From Citricoccus zhacaiensis (lineage in GTDB: Bacteria; Actinomycetota; Actinomycetes; Actinomycetales; Micrococcaceae): DNA of 64,000 nucleotides. The stretch is from NCBI RefSeq assembly GCF_014645315.1, contig NZ_BMLQ01000001.1, positions 491,665-555,664 of the forward strand, read 5' to 3'. Positions 9,055 through 19,100 of the stretch are shown here, one piece after another (the first letter of the stretch is position 1; every line of letters begins with the position of its first letter). The notes under the pieces are model-generated. The model was not told the DNA's origin. It made no database searches and worked only from the letters and a program-made list of their open reading frames with translations. The translations under genes were made by a program, and so were the position numbers.

Positions 9055-12000
9055 GCACCTGGGCCGCCCAGTCCAGCAGGGGCAGGTCCGTGAGGTCCTT
9101 GCCGCCCACCGGCGCCGTCTTGGGGCGCGGGATCATGACGGCGTTGAGCGCCGGCTTGACGGCAGCACCCTTGTACATGCGCTTGAGCCGCATCTCGCGG
9201 GACTCGGGCAGGTCCGCCGGGCCGAACTTCACGTTCTGGCCCATCAGCATGACCTCGGTGACGCCGGCGGCACGGGCGGCGTTGCGGAAGCGGGCCACCG
9301 CCACCAGGTTCTCGGCGGCGTCCGGCAGGTCCCCGTAGCGGTCTTTCAGTTCCTCCACCACGGCGTCCACAGCGGCGTCGTCGTTGGCCTGGGCCAGATT
9401 GCGGTAGGCCTCCAGGCGCAGCCGCTCCCCCGGCACGTAGTCGTGCGGCAGGTGCGCGTTGATGGGCAACTCCACCTTGACCTCGGCCGGGGTGGTGTCC
9501 TCGCCGCCCTTGAAGTCTGCCACGGCCTCGCCCACCATCCGCAGGTAGAGGTCGAAGCCGACTCCGGCGATGTGCCCAGACTGCTCCCCGCCGAGCAGGT
9601 TGCCGGCGCCACGGATCTCGAGGTCCTTCATGGCCAGCTGCATGCCGGAGCCGAGCTCGTTGTGCGCGGCCACCGCCTTGAGCCGTTCCAGGGCCGTCTC
9701 GTTGAGCGACTTCTCCGGGTCGTACAGGAAGTACGCGTAGGCGCGGTCCCGGCCGCGGCCCACGCGCCCACGCAGCTGGTGCAGCTGGGACAGCCCGTAG
9801 GCGTCGGCCCGGTCGATGATCAGGGTGTTCGCGTTGGCGATGTCCAGGCCGGTCTCGATGATGGTGGTGGACACGAGCACGTCGAACTTCCGCTCCCAGA
9901 AGTCCTCCATGACCCGCTCCAGCCGGGCCTCGCCCATCTTGCCGTGGGCCACCACCACGCGGGCCTCCGGGATGAGCTCACGGATCTCCCCGGCCACCTT
10001 GTCGATCGAGGACACCCGGTTGTGCACGAAGAAGACCTGGCCCTCACGCATCAGTTCGCGGCGGATGGCGGCGGTGATCTGCTGGTTGGTCTTCGGGCCC
10101 ACGTAGGTCAGCACCGGGTGGCGTTCCTCCGGGGCCGTGGCCAGGGTGGAGGTCTCACGGATGCCGGTCAGGGACATCTCCAGGGTGCGCGGGATGGGGG
10201 TGGCGGACATGGAGAGCACATCCACGTTGGTGCGCATGGTCTTGAGCACCTCCTTGTGCTCCACGCCGAAGCGCTGCTCCTCGTCCACGATCACCAGGCC
10301 GAGGTCCTTGAACTGGACTTCCTTGGACAGCAGCCGGTGGGTGCCGATGACCACGTCCACGGTGCCCTCCGCCATCCCATCCAGCGTCTCCTTGGACTCC
10401 TTGACGTTCTGGAACCGGGACAGCGGCTTGACCTTCACGGGGAACCCCGCGAAGCGCTCGGTGAAGGTCTCGTGGTGCTGGCGCGCCAGCAGCGTGGTCG
10501 GCACCAGCACGGCCACCTGCTTGCCGTCCTGGACGGCCTTGAAGGCGGCCCGGACAGCGACCTCGGTCTTGCCGAAGCCGACGTCGCCGGAGATCAACCG
10601 GTCCATGGGCACGGTCGATTCCATGTCCTTCTTGACCTCGTTGATGGTGGTCAGCTGGTCCGGGGTCTCAATGAACGGGAAGGATTCCTCCAGCTCGCGT
10701 TGCCAGGGACTGTCCGGGGCGAACGTGTGGCCCCGGGAGGCCATGCGGGCCGAGTACAGGCGGATCAGCTCGCCGGCGATCTGCTTCGTCGCCTTCTTCG
10801 CCTTGGATTTCGTGGACGCCCAGTCGGAGCCGCCCATCTTGGACAGGCTCGGTGCCTCCCCGCCCACGTAGCGGCTGACCTGGTCGAGCTGGTCCGTCGG
10901 GACGAACAGCCGGTCCCCCGGCGCCCCGCGCTTGGACGGCGCATACTCCAACACCAGGTACTCGCGGTACGAGTCGGCACTCCCGCCGGCGCTGGCACCG
11001 GCACCCGCACCACCGGCGCCCACCGTCCCGGAGGCGACCTTGCGGCGCTGCAGCTCCACGAACCGGGCGATGCCGTGCTGGGTGTGAACCACATAGTCGC
11101 CCTCGGTCAGGGTCAGCGGGTCCACGGCGTTGCGGCGCTTGCGCGCCAGCGTCTTGGTGCCGCCCCGGGCCCCGGCCGCCCGGTTGCGGCCGAACAGGTC
11201 CTGCTCGGTCAGCAGCGCCACCTTGGCCACGGGCACGGCGAAACCGGAACCGGCGACGGCGGTGGTGATGGTCACCTGCCCCGGTTGCGGCTCGGAGGGC
11301 ACGGCATCCACCACGACGGCGGCCAGGCCGGCCTCCCCGAACAGTTCCGCCAGGCGGCGGGCCGGACCCGGACCGTCCGTGGCGACGACGGCCTGCCAGC
11401 CGTCCCTGCAGCGCTCGGCCACGTGCCGGGTCATGGCCTCCACGTCCCCGGCGAAGCCCTGCGGCTCGGCCAGGGAGGTGCGCAGGGCGGCGGCGTCCGG
11501 CAGCAGCTCGACGTCCGTGCCGAGGCTGGTGAGTTGCCACCAGCCCTGGAACCGGTCCAGGGCTGCGGTGCGGGTCTCGGCGAGGGTGGCGAAGCCGCCG
11601 GCGTCCGCCTGGCCCCCCGGCCCGGAGCCCGGTCCGGGGCCGGGCGCCCCGGAGCCGATGTCCACGGGAGCGACTCCGCCCATCGCGGCGGTGGCCCAGG
11701 CGGCCTGCAGGAACTCCTCGTTGGTGCTCAGCAGGTCATCGGCGCGGTGGCGGATCTTCTCCGGCTCCACGAGCACGGTCAGGGAGCCCTCGGGCAGCAG
11801 GTCCACCAGTGGGACCATTCCCTCGGCCAGGATCGGCGCGAGGGACTCCATGCCCTCCACGGCCATGCCCTCGGAGATCCTCTCGAGCATGTCCACGGCG
11901 CCGGGAAGCTGCGGCATGAGCTCCTTGGCCCGGCGCCGGACCGCGTCCGTCAGCAGCAGCTCGCGGCAGGGTGGGGCATACAGGGTGGTGGGGTGGCCGG

Positions 12001-12748
12001 TGCCGTCCCCGCTGGTGTCCTCCAGGGAGCGCTGGTCCGCCACGGAGAAGTAGCGCAGCTGCTCCACCTCGTCCCCGAAGAACTCGATGCGCAGCGGATG
12101 GGACTCGGTGGGCGGGAACACGTCCAGCAGGCCGCCGCGGACCGCGTACTCGCCGCGGCGGGAGACCATGTCCACCCGGGAGTAGGCGGCGTCCGCGAGA
12201 GCCTGGACCACGCCGTCGAAGTCGTGGTCCTCCCCCACGGAGATCCGCACCGGCTCCAGGTCGCCCAGGCCGGTGACCATGGGCTGCAGCACTGAACGGA
12301 TCGGAGCGGTGACCACGGCCAGTGGAGCCCGGCCGTCCTCCCCGGGGTGGGCCAGCCGGCGCAGCACCGCCAGCCGTGTGCCGACCGTGTCCGAGCGCGG
12401 GGACAGCCGCTCGTGCGGCAGGGTCTCCCAGGACGGGAAGTGGGCCACGGTGTCCGGGTCCATCCAGCCGGCCAGGTCGGCGGCGAGGTCCTCGGACTCC
12501 CGGGAGGTGGCGGTGACGAGCAGGACGGTGGCGGGGCGGGACAGGCCGGAGGCCTCGGCTCCGGCGACCTCAGCCGCAGCGCCGGCGAGCAGGGCCACCA
12601 GGGGTGGCCGGGCGCCGTCGGGAAGGCTGATCTCCAGGTCCTCAGTGCGGTCGGTACCGGTGCGGGCAGCGGAGATGGAGGCCGCGGCGATGGCCTCGTC
12701 CTGCAGCAGGGCGGGGAACATCCCTGCCAGAGGGTGGGGAGTGGTCAT
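9017..12748 (-). CDS. mfd: Transcription-repair coupling factor Mfd
   Basis: A 1243-residue DNA translocase that removes stalled RNA polymerase and recruits UvrA. The N-terminal third shows UvrB-like homology (SWETLPHERLSPRSD). The RNA polymerase-interacting domain lies near residues 540-640 (DYVVHTQHGIARFVEL), then the RecG-like motor with Walker A DVGFGKTE (near residue 716), DEEQ box VDEEQRFG (near 821), and the C-terminal TRCF domain. The RID contains an Ala/Gly-rich insert, and another Gly/Pro-rich insert lies near residues 365-380. ATG 12748 has no Shine-Dalgarno but sits seven bases behind TATGCT, so translation is probably leaderless. Confidence 0.96.
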   Translation of the reverse strand: MTTPHPLAGMFPALLQDEAIAAASISAARTGTDRTEDLEISLPDGARPPLVALLAGAAAEVAGAEASGLSRPATVLLVTATSRESEDLAADLAGWMDPDTVAHFPSWETLPHERLSPRSDTVGTRLAVLRRLAHPGEDGRAPLAVVTAPIRSVLQPMVTGLGDLEPVRISVGEDHDFDGVVQALADAAYSRVDMVSRRGEYAVRGGLLDVFPPTESHPLRIEFFGDEVEQLRYFSVADQRSLEDTSGDGTGHPTTLYAPPCRELLLTDAVRRRAKELMPQLPGAVDMLERISEGMAVEGMESLAPILAEGMVPLVDLLPEGSLTVLVEPEKIRHRADDLLSTNEEFLQAAWATAAMGGVAPVDIGSGAPGPGPGSGPGGQADAGGFATLAETRTAALDRFQGWWQLTSLGTDVELLPDAAALRTSLAEPQGFAGDVEAMTRHVAERCRDGWQAVVATDGPGPARRLAELFGEAGLAAVVVDAVPSEPQPGQVTITTAVAGSGFAVPVAKVALLTEQDLFGRNRAAGARGGTKTLARKRRNAVDPLTLTEGDYVVHTQHGIARFVELQRRKVASGTVGAGGAGAGASAGGSADSYREYLVLEYAPSKRGAPGDRLFVPTDQLDQVSRYVGGEAPSLSKMGGSDWASTKSKAKKATKQIAGELIRLYSARMASRGHTFAPDSPWQRELEESFPFIETPDQLTTINEVKKDMESTVPMDRLISGDVGFGKTEVAVRAAFKAVQDGKQVAVLVPTTLLARQHHETFTERFAGFPVKVKPLSRFQNVKESKETLDGMAEGTVDVVIGTHRLLSKEVQFKDLGLVIVDEEQRFGVEHKEVLKTMRTNVDVLSMSATPIPRTLEMSLTGIRETSTLATAPEERHPVLTYVGPKTNQQITAAIRRELMREGQVFFVHNRVSSIDKVAGEIRELIPEARVVVAHGKMGEARLERVMEDFWERKFDVLVSTTIIETGLDIANANTLIIDRADAYGLSQLHQLRGRVGRGRDRAYAYFLYDPEKSLNETALERLKAVAAHNELGSGMQLAMKDLEIRGAGNLLGGEQSGHIAGVGFDLYLRMVGEAVADFKGGEDTTPAEVKVELPINAHLPHDYVPGERLRLEAYRNLAQANDDAAVDAVVEELKDRYGDLPDAAENLVAVARFRNAARAAGVTEVMLMGQNVKFGPADLPESREMRLKRMYKGAAVKPALNAVMIPRPKTAPVGGKDLTDLPLLDWAAQVLKAIFLPDAPAT

Positions 12749-12761
12749 TCATCCCAGCATA
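12746..12761 (-). promoter_or_regulatory. -10 box of a leaderless mfd transcript
   Basis: On the minus strand TATGCT (12761-12756) is followed by seven bases and then the ATG of mfd. The plus-strand promoter of the DUF2505 gene lies only 11 bases away. Confidence 0.55.
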
Positions 12762-12772
12762 GTTGGTCGATA

Positions 12773-12785
12773 TAGGCTCTTCGCG
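12773..12785 (+). promoter_or_regulatory. -10 box for the DUF2505 gene
   Basis: TAGGCT at 12773-12778 (within TATAGGCT) would start transcription near 12785 and give a leader of about 55 bases before the ATG at 12841, which has its own AGGAGG. Its -35 region falls inside the mfd promoter and start codon region. Confidence 0.45.
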
Positions 12786-12840
12786 TGGTGTCCGCCGCAG
12801 GCGGAGACACCGGAACAGACCGAACCCCCAGGAGGACCTC

Positions 12841-13347
12841 ATGGCGTTCAAGGAATCAACCACCATTGCCCACCCGCCGGCCGACGTGTTCGCGGCCCTG
12901 GTCGACGAGGACTTCAACCGCAAGGTCACCGAAGGCCTCGGCGGAGCGCTCGTCGCCTTTGAGCGTCAGGGCGAGCTCACCGGGCCGGTGAGCGTCACCA
13001 TGGTGCGCTCCGTGCCCGTCAACAAGCTGCCGGACGCCGTGCAGAAGGTCGCCGGGAAGTTCCTCGGAGACAAGCTGAGCGTGGAGCAGCAGGAGACCTG
13101 GTCCGCCCCGGCCGCCGACGGCTCCCGCACCGGACAGCTGGTCGTCACCGTGGGCGCCGCCAAGACCACGGCGACCGCCGAGCAGCTGCTGCTGCCCACG
13201 GATGACGGGACCGAGGTGCGCGTCACGGGGACCCTGGAGTGCAGGATCCCGCTGCTGGGAAAGAAGATCGGCCAGGCCGCCGAGCCCCGGGTCGGGCAGG
13301 TGCTGGGACGTCAGGCCCGCGAGGTGGCCACCTGGTTGAAGCGGTAA
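12841..13347 (+). CDS. DUF2505 family protein (SRPBCC-like fold)
   Basis: A 168-residue protein of a family common in actinobacteria, with the N-terminus KESTTIAHPPADVFAALVDE typical of polyketide cyclase/START-like (SRPBCC) ligand-binding proteins. No biochemical role is established. The start is ATG 12841 with AGGAGG eight bases upstream; the frame is open from 12763 but that stretch lies in the promoter region. It is divergent from mfd and convergent with prs, so it is transcribed alone. Confidence 0.85.
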   Translation: MAFKESTTIAHPPADVFAALVDEDFNRKVTEGLGGALVAFERQGELTGPVSVTMVRSVPVNKLPDAVQKVAGKFLGDKLSVEQQETWSAPAADGSRTGQLVVTVGAAKTTATAEQLLLPTDDGTEVRVTGTLECRIPLLGKKIGQAAEPRVGQVLGRQAREVATWLKR

Positions 13348-13379
13348 CCGTTCAGGCCGGCCAGACGGGCTAGCGACCA

Positions 13380-13426
13380 CGAGATGACATTGCCCCGATG
13401 GATCCCACCGGGGCAATGTCATCTCG
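13380..13426. terminator. Bidirectional hairpin terminator between DUF2505 and prs
   Basis: A perfect 18-bp inverted repeat (arms 13380-13397 and 13409-13426) with an 11-base loop. It begins two bases after the prs stop codon and 32 bases after the DUF2505 stop, so it can end both convergent transcripts. Confidence 0.85.
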
Positions 13427-13427
13427 C

Positions 13428-14408
13428 TCAGGCGTTGCCGTCGAACAGGCTGGTCACCGAGCCGTCCTCGAATACCTCGCGGATGGCACGGGCCAGCAGC
13501 GGGGCGATGGACAGCACGGTCAGAGAGGCGAACTGCTTCTCCTCCGGGATCGGCAGGGTGTTGGTCACCACGACCTCCCGGGCGCCGGACTCGGCCAGGC
13601 GCTGCGCGGCCGGGTCCGAGAACACGGCATGGGTTGCGGCGATGATGACGTCCTTGGCGCCGGCCTCCTTGAGCACGCGCACGGCGCCGGCGATGGTGCC
13701 GCCGGTATCGATCATGTCGTCGATCAGCACGCAGGTGCGTCCCTCGACCTGGCCGACGACCTGCTTGGACACGGCCTGGTTCGGGACGGTGAGGTCACGG
13801 GACTTGTGCACGAAGGCCAGCGGGGCTCCGCCGAGGCGCTCGGCCCACTGCTCGGCCACCCGCACGCGGCCGGTGTCCGGGGAGACCACGGTGAGGTCCT
13901 CCCCCTCGGTCTTGGTGCGGATGTAGTCGCTCAGCAGCGGCACCGCGAACAGGTGGTCCACCGGGCCGTCGAAGAAGCCCTGGATCTGGGCCGTGTGCAG
14001 GTCCACACTCATGATGCGGTCAGCGCCGGCGGTGCGGTACATATCCGCGACCAGTCGGGCGGAGATGGGCTCGCGGCCGCGGCCCTTCTTGTCCTGCCGC
14101 GCGTAGGGGTAGAACGGCGAGATGGCGGTGATGCGCTTGGCGGAGGCGCGCTTGAACGAGTCCAGCATGAGCAGCTGTTCCATGAGGTGGTTGTTCAGCG
14201 GCGCCGGGTGTGACTGCATCACGAAGATGTCCTTGCCGCGCACGGATTCACCCGAGCGGACGTAGATCTCCCCGTTCGCGAAGTCGTAGGCGCTCATCGG
14301 CAGCAGTTCGGTGCCGAGCTCCTCGGCCACCTGTGCCGCCAGCTCGGGGTGGGCCCGGCCTGCTGCCAGAACCAGCTTCTTCTCGCTGTGCTGGGTAATC
14401 TCGTTCAT
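13428..14408 (-). CDS. prs: Ribose-phosphate pyrophosphokinase (PRPP synthetase)
   Basis: A 326-residue cytosolic enzyme that makes PRPP from ribose-5-phosphate and ATP for nucleotide, His and Trp synthesis. Visible motifs are the ATP-binding YARQDKKGRGREPISA, the metal-binding SVDLHTAQIQGFF, the flexible loop KSRD, and the PRPP-binding CVLIDDMIDTGGTIAGA. ATG 14408 is preceded by AGGAAG. It follows glmU by 57 bases on the same strand, an arrangement conserved in actinobacteria, and the two are probably co-transcribed. Confidence 0.96.
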   Translation of the reverse strand: MNEITQHSEKKLVLAAGRAHPELAAQVAEELGTELLPMSAYDFANGEIYVRSGESVRGKDIFVMQSHPAPLNNHLMEQLLMLDSFKRASAKRITAISPFYPYARQDKKGRGREPISARLVADMYRTAGADRIMSVDLHTAQIQGFFDGPVDHLFAVPLLSDYIRTKTEGEDLTVVSPDTGRVRVAEQWAERLGGAPLAFVHKSRDLTVPNQAVSKQVVGQVEGRTCVLIDDMIDTGGTIAGAVRVLKEAGAKDVIIAATHAVFSDPAAQRLAESGAREVVVTNTLPIPEEKQFASLTVLSIAPLLARAIREVFEDGSVTSLFDGNA

Positions 14409-14465
14409 CGCTGTGTACTTCCTGATTCTGACTGGGGGTGGCCGGCCGGTGGTATGTGGGGTGGT

Positions 14466-15974
14466 CTAGTCGGTGGGCTGCGCCGGACGCGTCCGCGCCT
14501 CAGCTGCGGCCTCCGCAGCCGGCGAGCCGGGGCGGCGGTCCTCGACCCAGCCCTCGCTGTTGCGCTGCGGGGCAACCGTCAGGGCGAGCGCGCCGGCCGG
14601 GACGTCCTTGCGGACCACGGCGCCGGCACCGGTGTAGGCGCCATCGCCCACGGTCACGGGGGCGATGAACACGGTGTTGGACGAGGTCCGCACATGGTTG
14701 CCGATCACGGTGCGGTGCTTGTTCACGCCGTCATAGTTGGCGGTGATGTTGCCACAGCCGATGTTCGTGTACTCCCCGATCTCCGCGTCCCCCGCATAGC
14801 CGAGGTGGGAGAGCTTGGAGCCGCGGCCGATCACCGCGTTCTTGGTCTCGTAGAACGCTCCGATCTTGCCCTGCTCACCGAGCACCGTGCCTGGGCGGAG
14901 ATACGTGAAGGGCCCGACGGCGGCGCGGTCACCGATCACCGCACCGCTCGCCTGGGTACGGGTCACGGTGGCCCCGATGCCCACGGTGGTGTCCACGAGC
15001 GTGGTGTCCGGGCCGACCACGGCGTCCTCGGAGAGGTGCGTGGTGCCCTGCAGATGGGTGTTCGGCAGGATGGTGGTGTCCGGTTCCAGCGTCACGGTGG
15101 AGTCGATCCACGTGGTGGACGGGTCCTGAATGGAGGTTCCGGCGCGCATGTGCCGCTGGAGGGTGCGGCGGTTCATCTCCGCGCCGAGGGCCTGCAACTG
15201 CACGCGGTCATTGGCGCCCTCCACCTGCCACTGATCCGTGGTGGTCACCGCCGCCACGCGGCCGCCGGCGGCGCGGGCGATCTGCAGGACATCGGTCAGG
15301 TACATCTCGCCCTGGGCGTTGTCCGTGGTGACCTGAGACAGAGCGGTGTCCAGCACGGCGCCTTCGAAGGCGTAGATGCCGGAGTTGACCTCGTTGATCT
15401 GCCTCTGGGCGTCCGTGGCGTCCTTGTGCTCCACGATCCCCGCCACCGAGCCGTCGGTATCCCGCAGGATGCGGCCGTAGCCGGTGGGGTCCTCGAGCAG
15501 GGCGGTCAGCACGGTGACCGCGTTGGACTCGGATTCATGGGTGGCCACGAGTTCGCCGAGGAGTTCCGTGGTCAGCAGCGGGACGTCACCGTAGGTGACC
15601 ACGACGGTTCCGGAGATGCCGCTGGCACCGGCCTGGCCGGCGTCGGGCGCGGCGGCCGTGAGAGCCTCGAGGCCGCACTGGACGGCGCGGCCGGTGCCCG
15701 GGACCTCGTCCTGATCCGCGATGACCGGGACGGTGCCGAGAATCTCCGCCAGGGCCAGGATGTGATCGGCCACCAGGTCACGCTGGTGGCGGACCACGGC
15801 GACCAGCTCACGCGGGTTCAACCCCGCTGCGGCGGTGAGGGCGTGACCGATCATGGACCGGCCCCCGATCGGGTGCAGGATCTTGGGGGTTTTGGACTTC
15901 ATCCGGGTTCCCGCCCCTGCGGCGAGGACGATGACGGCTGCCGGCGTTGCGGGCGCCACGGTGGATTCGGTCAA
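14466..15974 (-). CDS. glmU: Bifunctional UDP-GlcNAc pyrophosphorylase / GlcN-1-P acetyltransferase
   Basis: A 502-residue cytosolic enzyme that acetylates GlcN-1-P and then uridylylates it to UDP-GlcNAc, the precursor of peptidoglycan and of the surface glycans built by the locus at 28-50 kb. The N-terminal nucleotidyltransferase motif is AAGAGTRMKSKTPKILHPI; the C-terminal left-handed beta-helix carries the hexapeptide repeats and the catalytic stretch ITANYDGVNKHRT. A poorly conserved Ala/Arg/Pro tail follows. The start is TTG 15974, preceded by CAGGAG at nine bases. Confidence 0.95.
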   Translation of the reverse strand: MTESTVAPATPAAVIVLAAGAGTRMKSKTPKILHPIGGRSMIGHALTAAAGLNPRELVAVVRHQRDLVADHILALAEILGTVPVIADQDEVPGTGRAVQCGLEALTAAAPDAGQAGASGISGTVVVTYGDVPLLTTELLGELVATHESESNAVTVLTALLEDPTGYGRILRDTDGSVAGIVEHKDATDAQRQINEVNSGIYAFEGAVLDTALSQVTTDNAQGEMYLTDVLQIARAAGGRVAAVTTTDQWQVEGANDRVQLQALGAEMNRRTLQRHMRAGTSIQDPSTTWIDSTVTLEPDTTILPNTHLQGTTHLSEDAVVGPDTTLVDTTVGIGATVTRTQASGAVIGDRAAVGPFTYLRPGTVLGEQGKIGAFYETKNAVIGRGSKLSHLGYAGDAEIGEYTNIGCGNITANYDGVNKHRTVIGNHVRTSSNTVFIAPVTVGDGAYTGAGAVVRKDVPAGALALTVAPQRNSEGWVEDRRPGSPAAEAAAEARTRPAQPTD

Positions 15975-16178
15975 GGATCTGCACTCCTGCTTCGATGGTC
16001 CAGTGCTGGTTGACTGCCGCCGGCCAGTCTAGACCGTCGCGTGCGAGGGCTCCGAACCGAGCGGGCAAGTTCCGGCCGCTACTCGGATTCGATGATCCAG
16101 GGATCCGGAGCCCGCGTTGGCCTACCCGTTCACCGCGTGGACGGGCCGGTTCCCATGTCCTGAGGGGCAAGAGGTTTC

Positions 16179-16191
16179 TAATCTGGCCCAA
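16179..16191 (+). promoter_or_regulatory. -10 box of a leaderless transcript for the S-layer-type protein
   Basis: TAATCT at 16179-16184 is followed by six bases and the ATG at 16191. No clear Shine-Dalgarno sequence is present at the right distance. Confidence 0.5.
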
Positions 16192-19100
16192 TGCACCCAG
16201 TCTCGCCCGCATCCCCGCCACCGGTCACTGTCCACCGCCACCACGCGCGCCTGCGCCGTTGGTGGCCGTCCCTTGCCATCGTGTTCGTCGCCACCGTGTC
16301 CCTCATCCTGCCCTTCGGATGGGCGCCTCTCGTGTCCGCCGCGGAGAACTGCGGGCCGGGCGCCAACCGCATCGTGTGTGAGAACTCCAAGCCGGGTTCG
16401 CCCTATACCGAATGGGAGATCGAGGGCGCGGGCGACGAGTCCATCCAGGGCTTCGCCACGGACATCAGCGTCAACGCGGGGAACCGGATCGATTTCAAGG
16501 TCGACACCGATGCCGCCGACTACGACATCGACATCTACCGGACCGGGTACTACGGGGGGCTGGGTGCACGCCAGGTGGGCTCCGTGGATCCCGGTGCCGC
16601 CCTGCCGCAGAAGCAGCCCGAGTGCCTCTGGGACGCCTCCACGGAACTGACCGACTGCGGTAACTGGGCCGTGTCCGCCGGCTGGGACGTACCGGCCGAC
16701 GCCGTCTCAGGCGTCTATCTGGCCAAGCTGACCCGCAAGGACACCGGCGGCGCCAGCCACATCACCTTCGTGGTGCGCAACGACGGCGTGAAGTCCGACG
16801 TCCTGTTCCAGACTTCCGACACCACATGGCACGCCTACAACAACTACGGCGGCTCGAACTTCTACCAAGGCGGGGCCAATACCCGCGCGTACAAGATCAG
16901 CTACAACCGTCCGTTCGCCACCCGCGGCGGGATCGAGGCCCGGGACTTCTACTTCGGTGCCGAGTACCCGATGGTGCGCTTCATGGAGCGCAACGGCTAT
17001 GACGTCACCTACTTCTCCAACGTCGACACCCACCGCCACGGTGACCAGTTGACCAACCACAAGACGTTCCTCTCCGTGGGCCACGACGAGTACTGGTCCG
17101 GCCAGCAGCGCGAGAACGTGGAGAAGGCGCGCGACGCCGGCGTGAACCTCCAGTTTCTCACCGGCAACGAGGCCTACTGGCGGGTCCGCTACGAGAAGTC
17201 CCCGGCGGACCCCGCCGGCAACGACTACCGCACCCTGGTGAGCTACAAGGAGACGTGGTCCGACCGGAAGATCGACCCGGCCGCCGAATGGACGGGCACG
17301 TGGCGTGACCCGCGCTTCGCCTCCCCGGCCAACGGCGGCGGCAAGCCGGAGAACGCGTTGTCCGGAACCGCCTATGTGGTGAACTTCGGCGACCTTCCGG
17401 TGACGGTCAACGACCGTGAGGGCGACCTGAGGCTCTGGCGCGGCACCAACCTCACCAACCTGGCCGCCGGAGCCGAGGAGCCACTGGCCCCGCACACGGT
17501 CGGTTACGAGTCGAATGAGGACCTGGACAACGGCTTCCGCCCCGCGGGCCTGATCCACCTGTCCACCACCACGGGACAGGTGCCCGAATACCTGCAGGAC
17601 TTCGGAAACGTGGTGGCACCGGGCGAGACGACCCACCACCTCACCCTGTACAAGGCCGCCAGTGGCGCGCTCGTGTTCTCCGCGGGCAGCATCCAGTGGA
17701 CGTGGGGCCTCGACGACTGGCACGACGGTGACGGCGCAGCCCCGGACCCGCGCATGCAACAGGCCCAGGTCAACCTCTTCGCTGACATGGGCGTACAACC
17801 CGGCACGCTCCAGCCAGGCCTGGTGGCCGCTCAGGCGTCCCAGGACTCCACCCCGCCCACCGTGGCGGTCACCTCCAAGCCCTCCGCTGCGGTGGCCCAC
17901 GGCCAGAAGGTGACCATCAAGGGCACCGCCTCGGACGGTTCCGGTTCCACTGCCGGCAAGGTGGCCGGGGTCGAGTACTCGCTCGATGCCGGTGCGACCT
18001 GGAGCCTGGCCGAGGGCACCACGAGCTGGTCCTTCACCTACGTCCAACAGGGCATGGGGCAGAACACCGTGCTGGTCCGGGGCATTGACGACAGCGCCAA
18101 CTACCCCGCCTCCGGTACGCCCATCACCGTGGATGTGACGGGTCCCTACAGCGTCTTCGGCACCAATACGCCGGAGACGGCCGACGCCGGGACCCGGAGC
18201 CAGTCGAATTGGGATTGCGGTTCACCCCCACCACCGACGGCCTGGTGACCGGCGCCCGGTTCTATCTCGGCGGCGCCAACTCCGGCCCGCACACCGGATC
18301 CCTGTGGTCCTCGGACGGCACCCGTCTGGCCACGGCCAGCTTCCCCAGCGGCGGGTCCGACGGCTGGCAGACCACGGAGTTCAATGAGCCTGTGGCGGTG
18401 GAGGCCGGCAGCACCTACGTGGTGTCCTACTCCGCGCCGAACGGCCACTACGCCGCCGACCCGTACTACTTCTCCTACCGTGGCATCGCGGCTGCTCCGC
18501 TGACCGTCGCCGGCGGCTTCGGAGTCTCCCAAGGCGGTGTCTACGACACCAACGGCGGCTTCCCCGCCTCGAGCTACAACAGCACGAACTACTACGTGGA
18601 TGCGGTGTTCGAAGCCGGTGACGAGGCAGCGTTGTCGGCAGGGACCCCCCGGCCAGCCCACACGGCCAACTCCGTGCCGGTGGACACAGCCGTCAGCGCG
18701 GTGCTGTCCCGGGACGTGGTCCCCTCCAGCGTCTCCATCACCGTCAAGGCCGGGGCGGGTGACCGCGATCCCGGCGCCCCCGCCGCCGGGACGGCGGTGG
18801 CGGGTACCACGGCCTACGACGCGGCCACGCGGACGGCGACCTTCACCCCGGCGAAGGCCCTGGCGAACGGAACCCCCTACACCGTGACGCTGGCCGCCCG
18901 CGATGCGGCCGGTGAGGTGGTCAGCCGAGGCAACACCTGGAGCTTCAGAACGGTGTCCGCCGTATCGGAAAGCGGCCCCTTCGGGTTGCTCGCCGAAACC
19001 GTGGTCCCCACGACGTCCCTGGTGGACGACGGCGAGCCCGTGACCCTGGGCACGGCCTTCTCCACCACGGAGCCGGGCACGGTCACCGGGCTCGAGTTCT

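Noticed and set aside
9443-12295. A 950-codon open frame antisense to mfd, and similar long antisense frames (1082-2572, 5448-6563, 14349-16013, 16707-18047, 18146-19828, 54943-56187)
   Set aside because: High-GC coding sequence leaves long open frames on the other strand. Their translations are His/Gly/Arg/Gln-rich with no recognisable domain, while the sense strand carries intact known proteins.
18180-18200. Programmed -1 ribosomal frameshifting
   Set aside because: The site GCC-GGG-ACC is not a canonical X-XXY-YYZ heptamer and no strong downstream stem was evident, so an indel or sequencing error is more likely, though not excluded.
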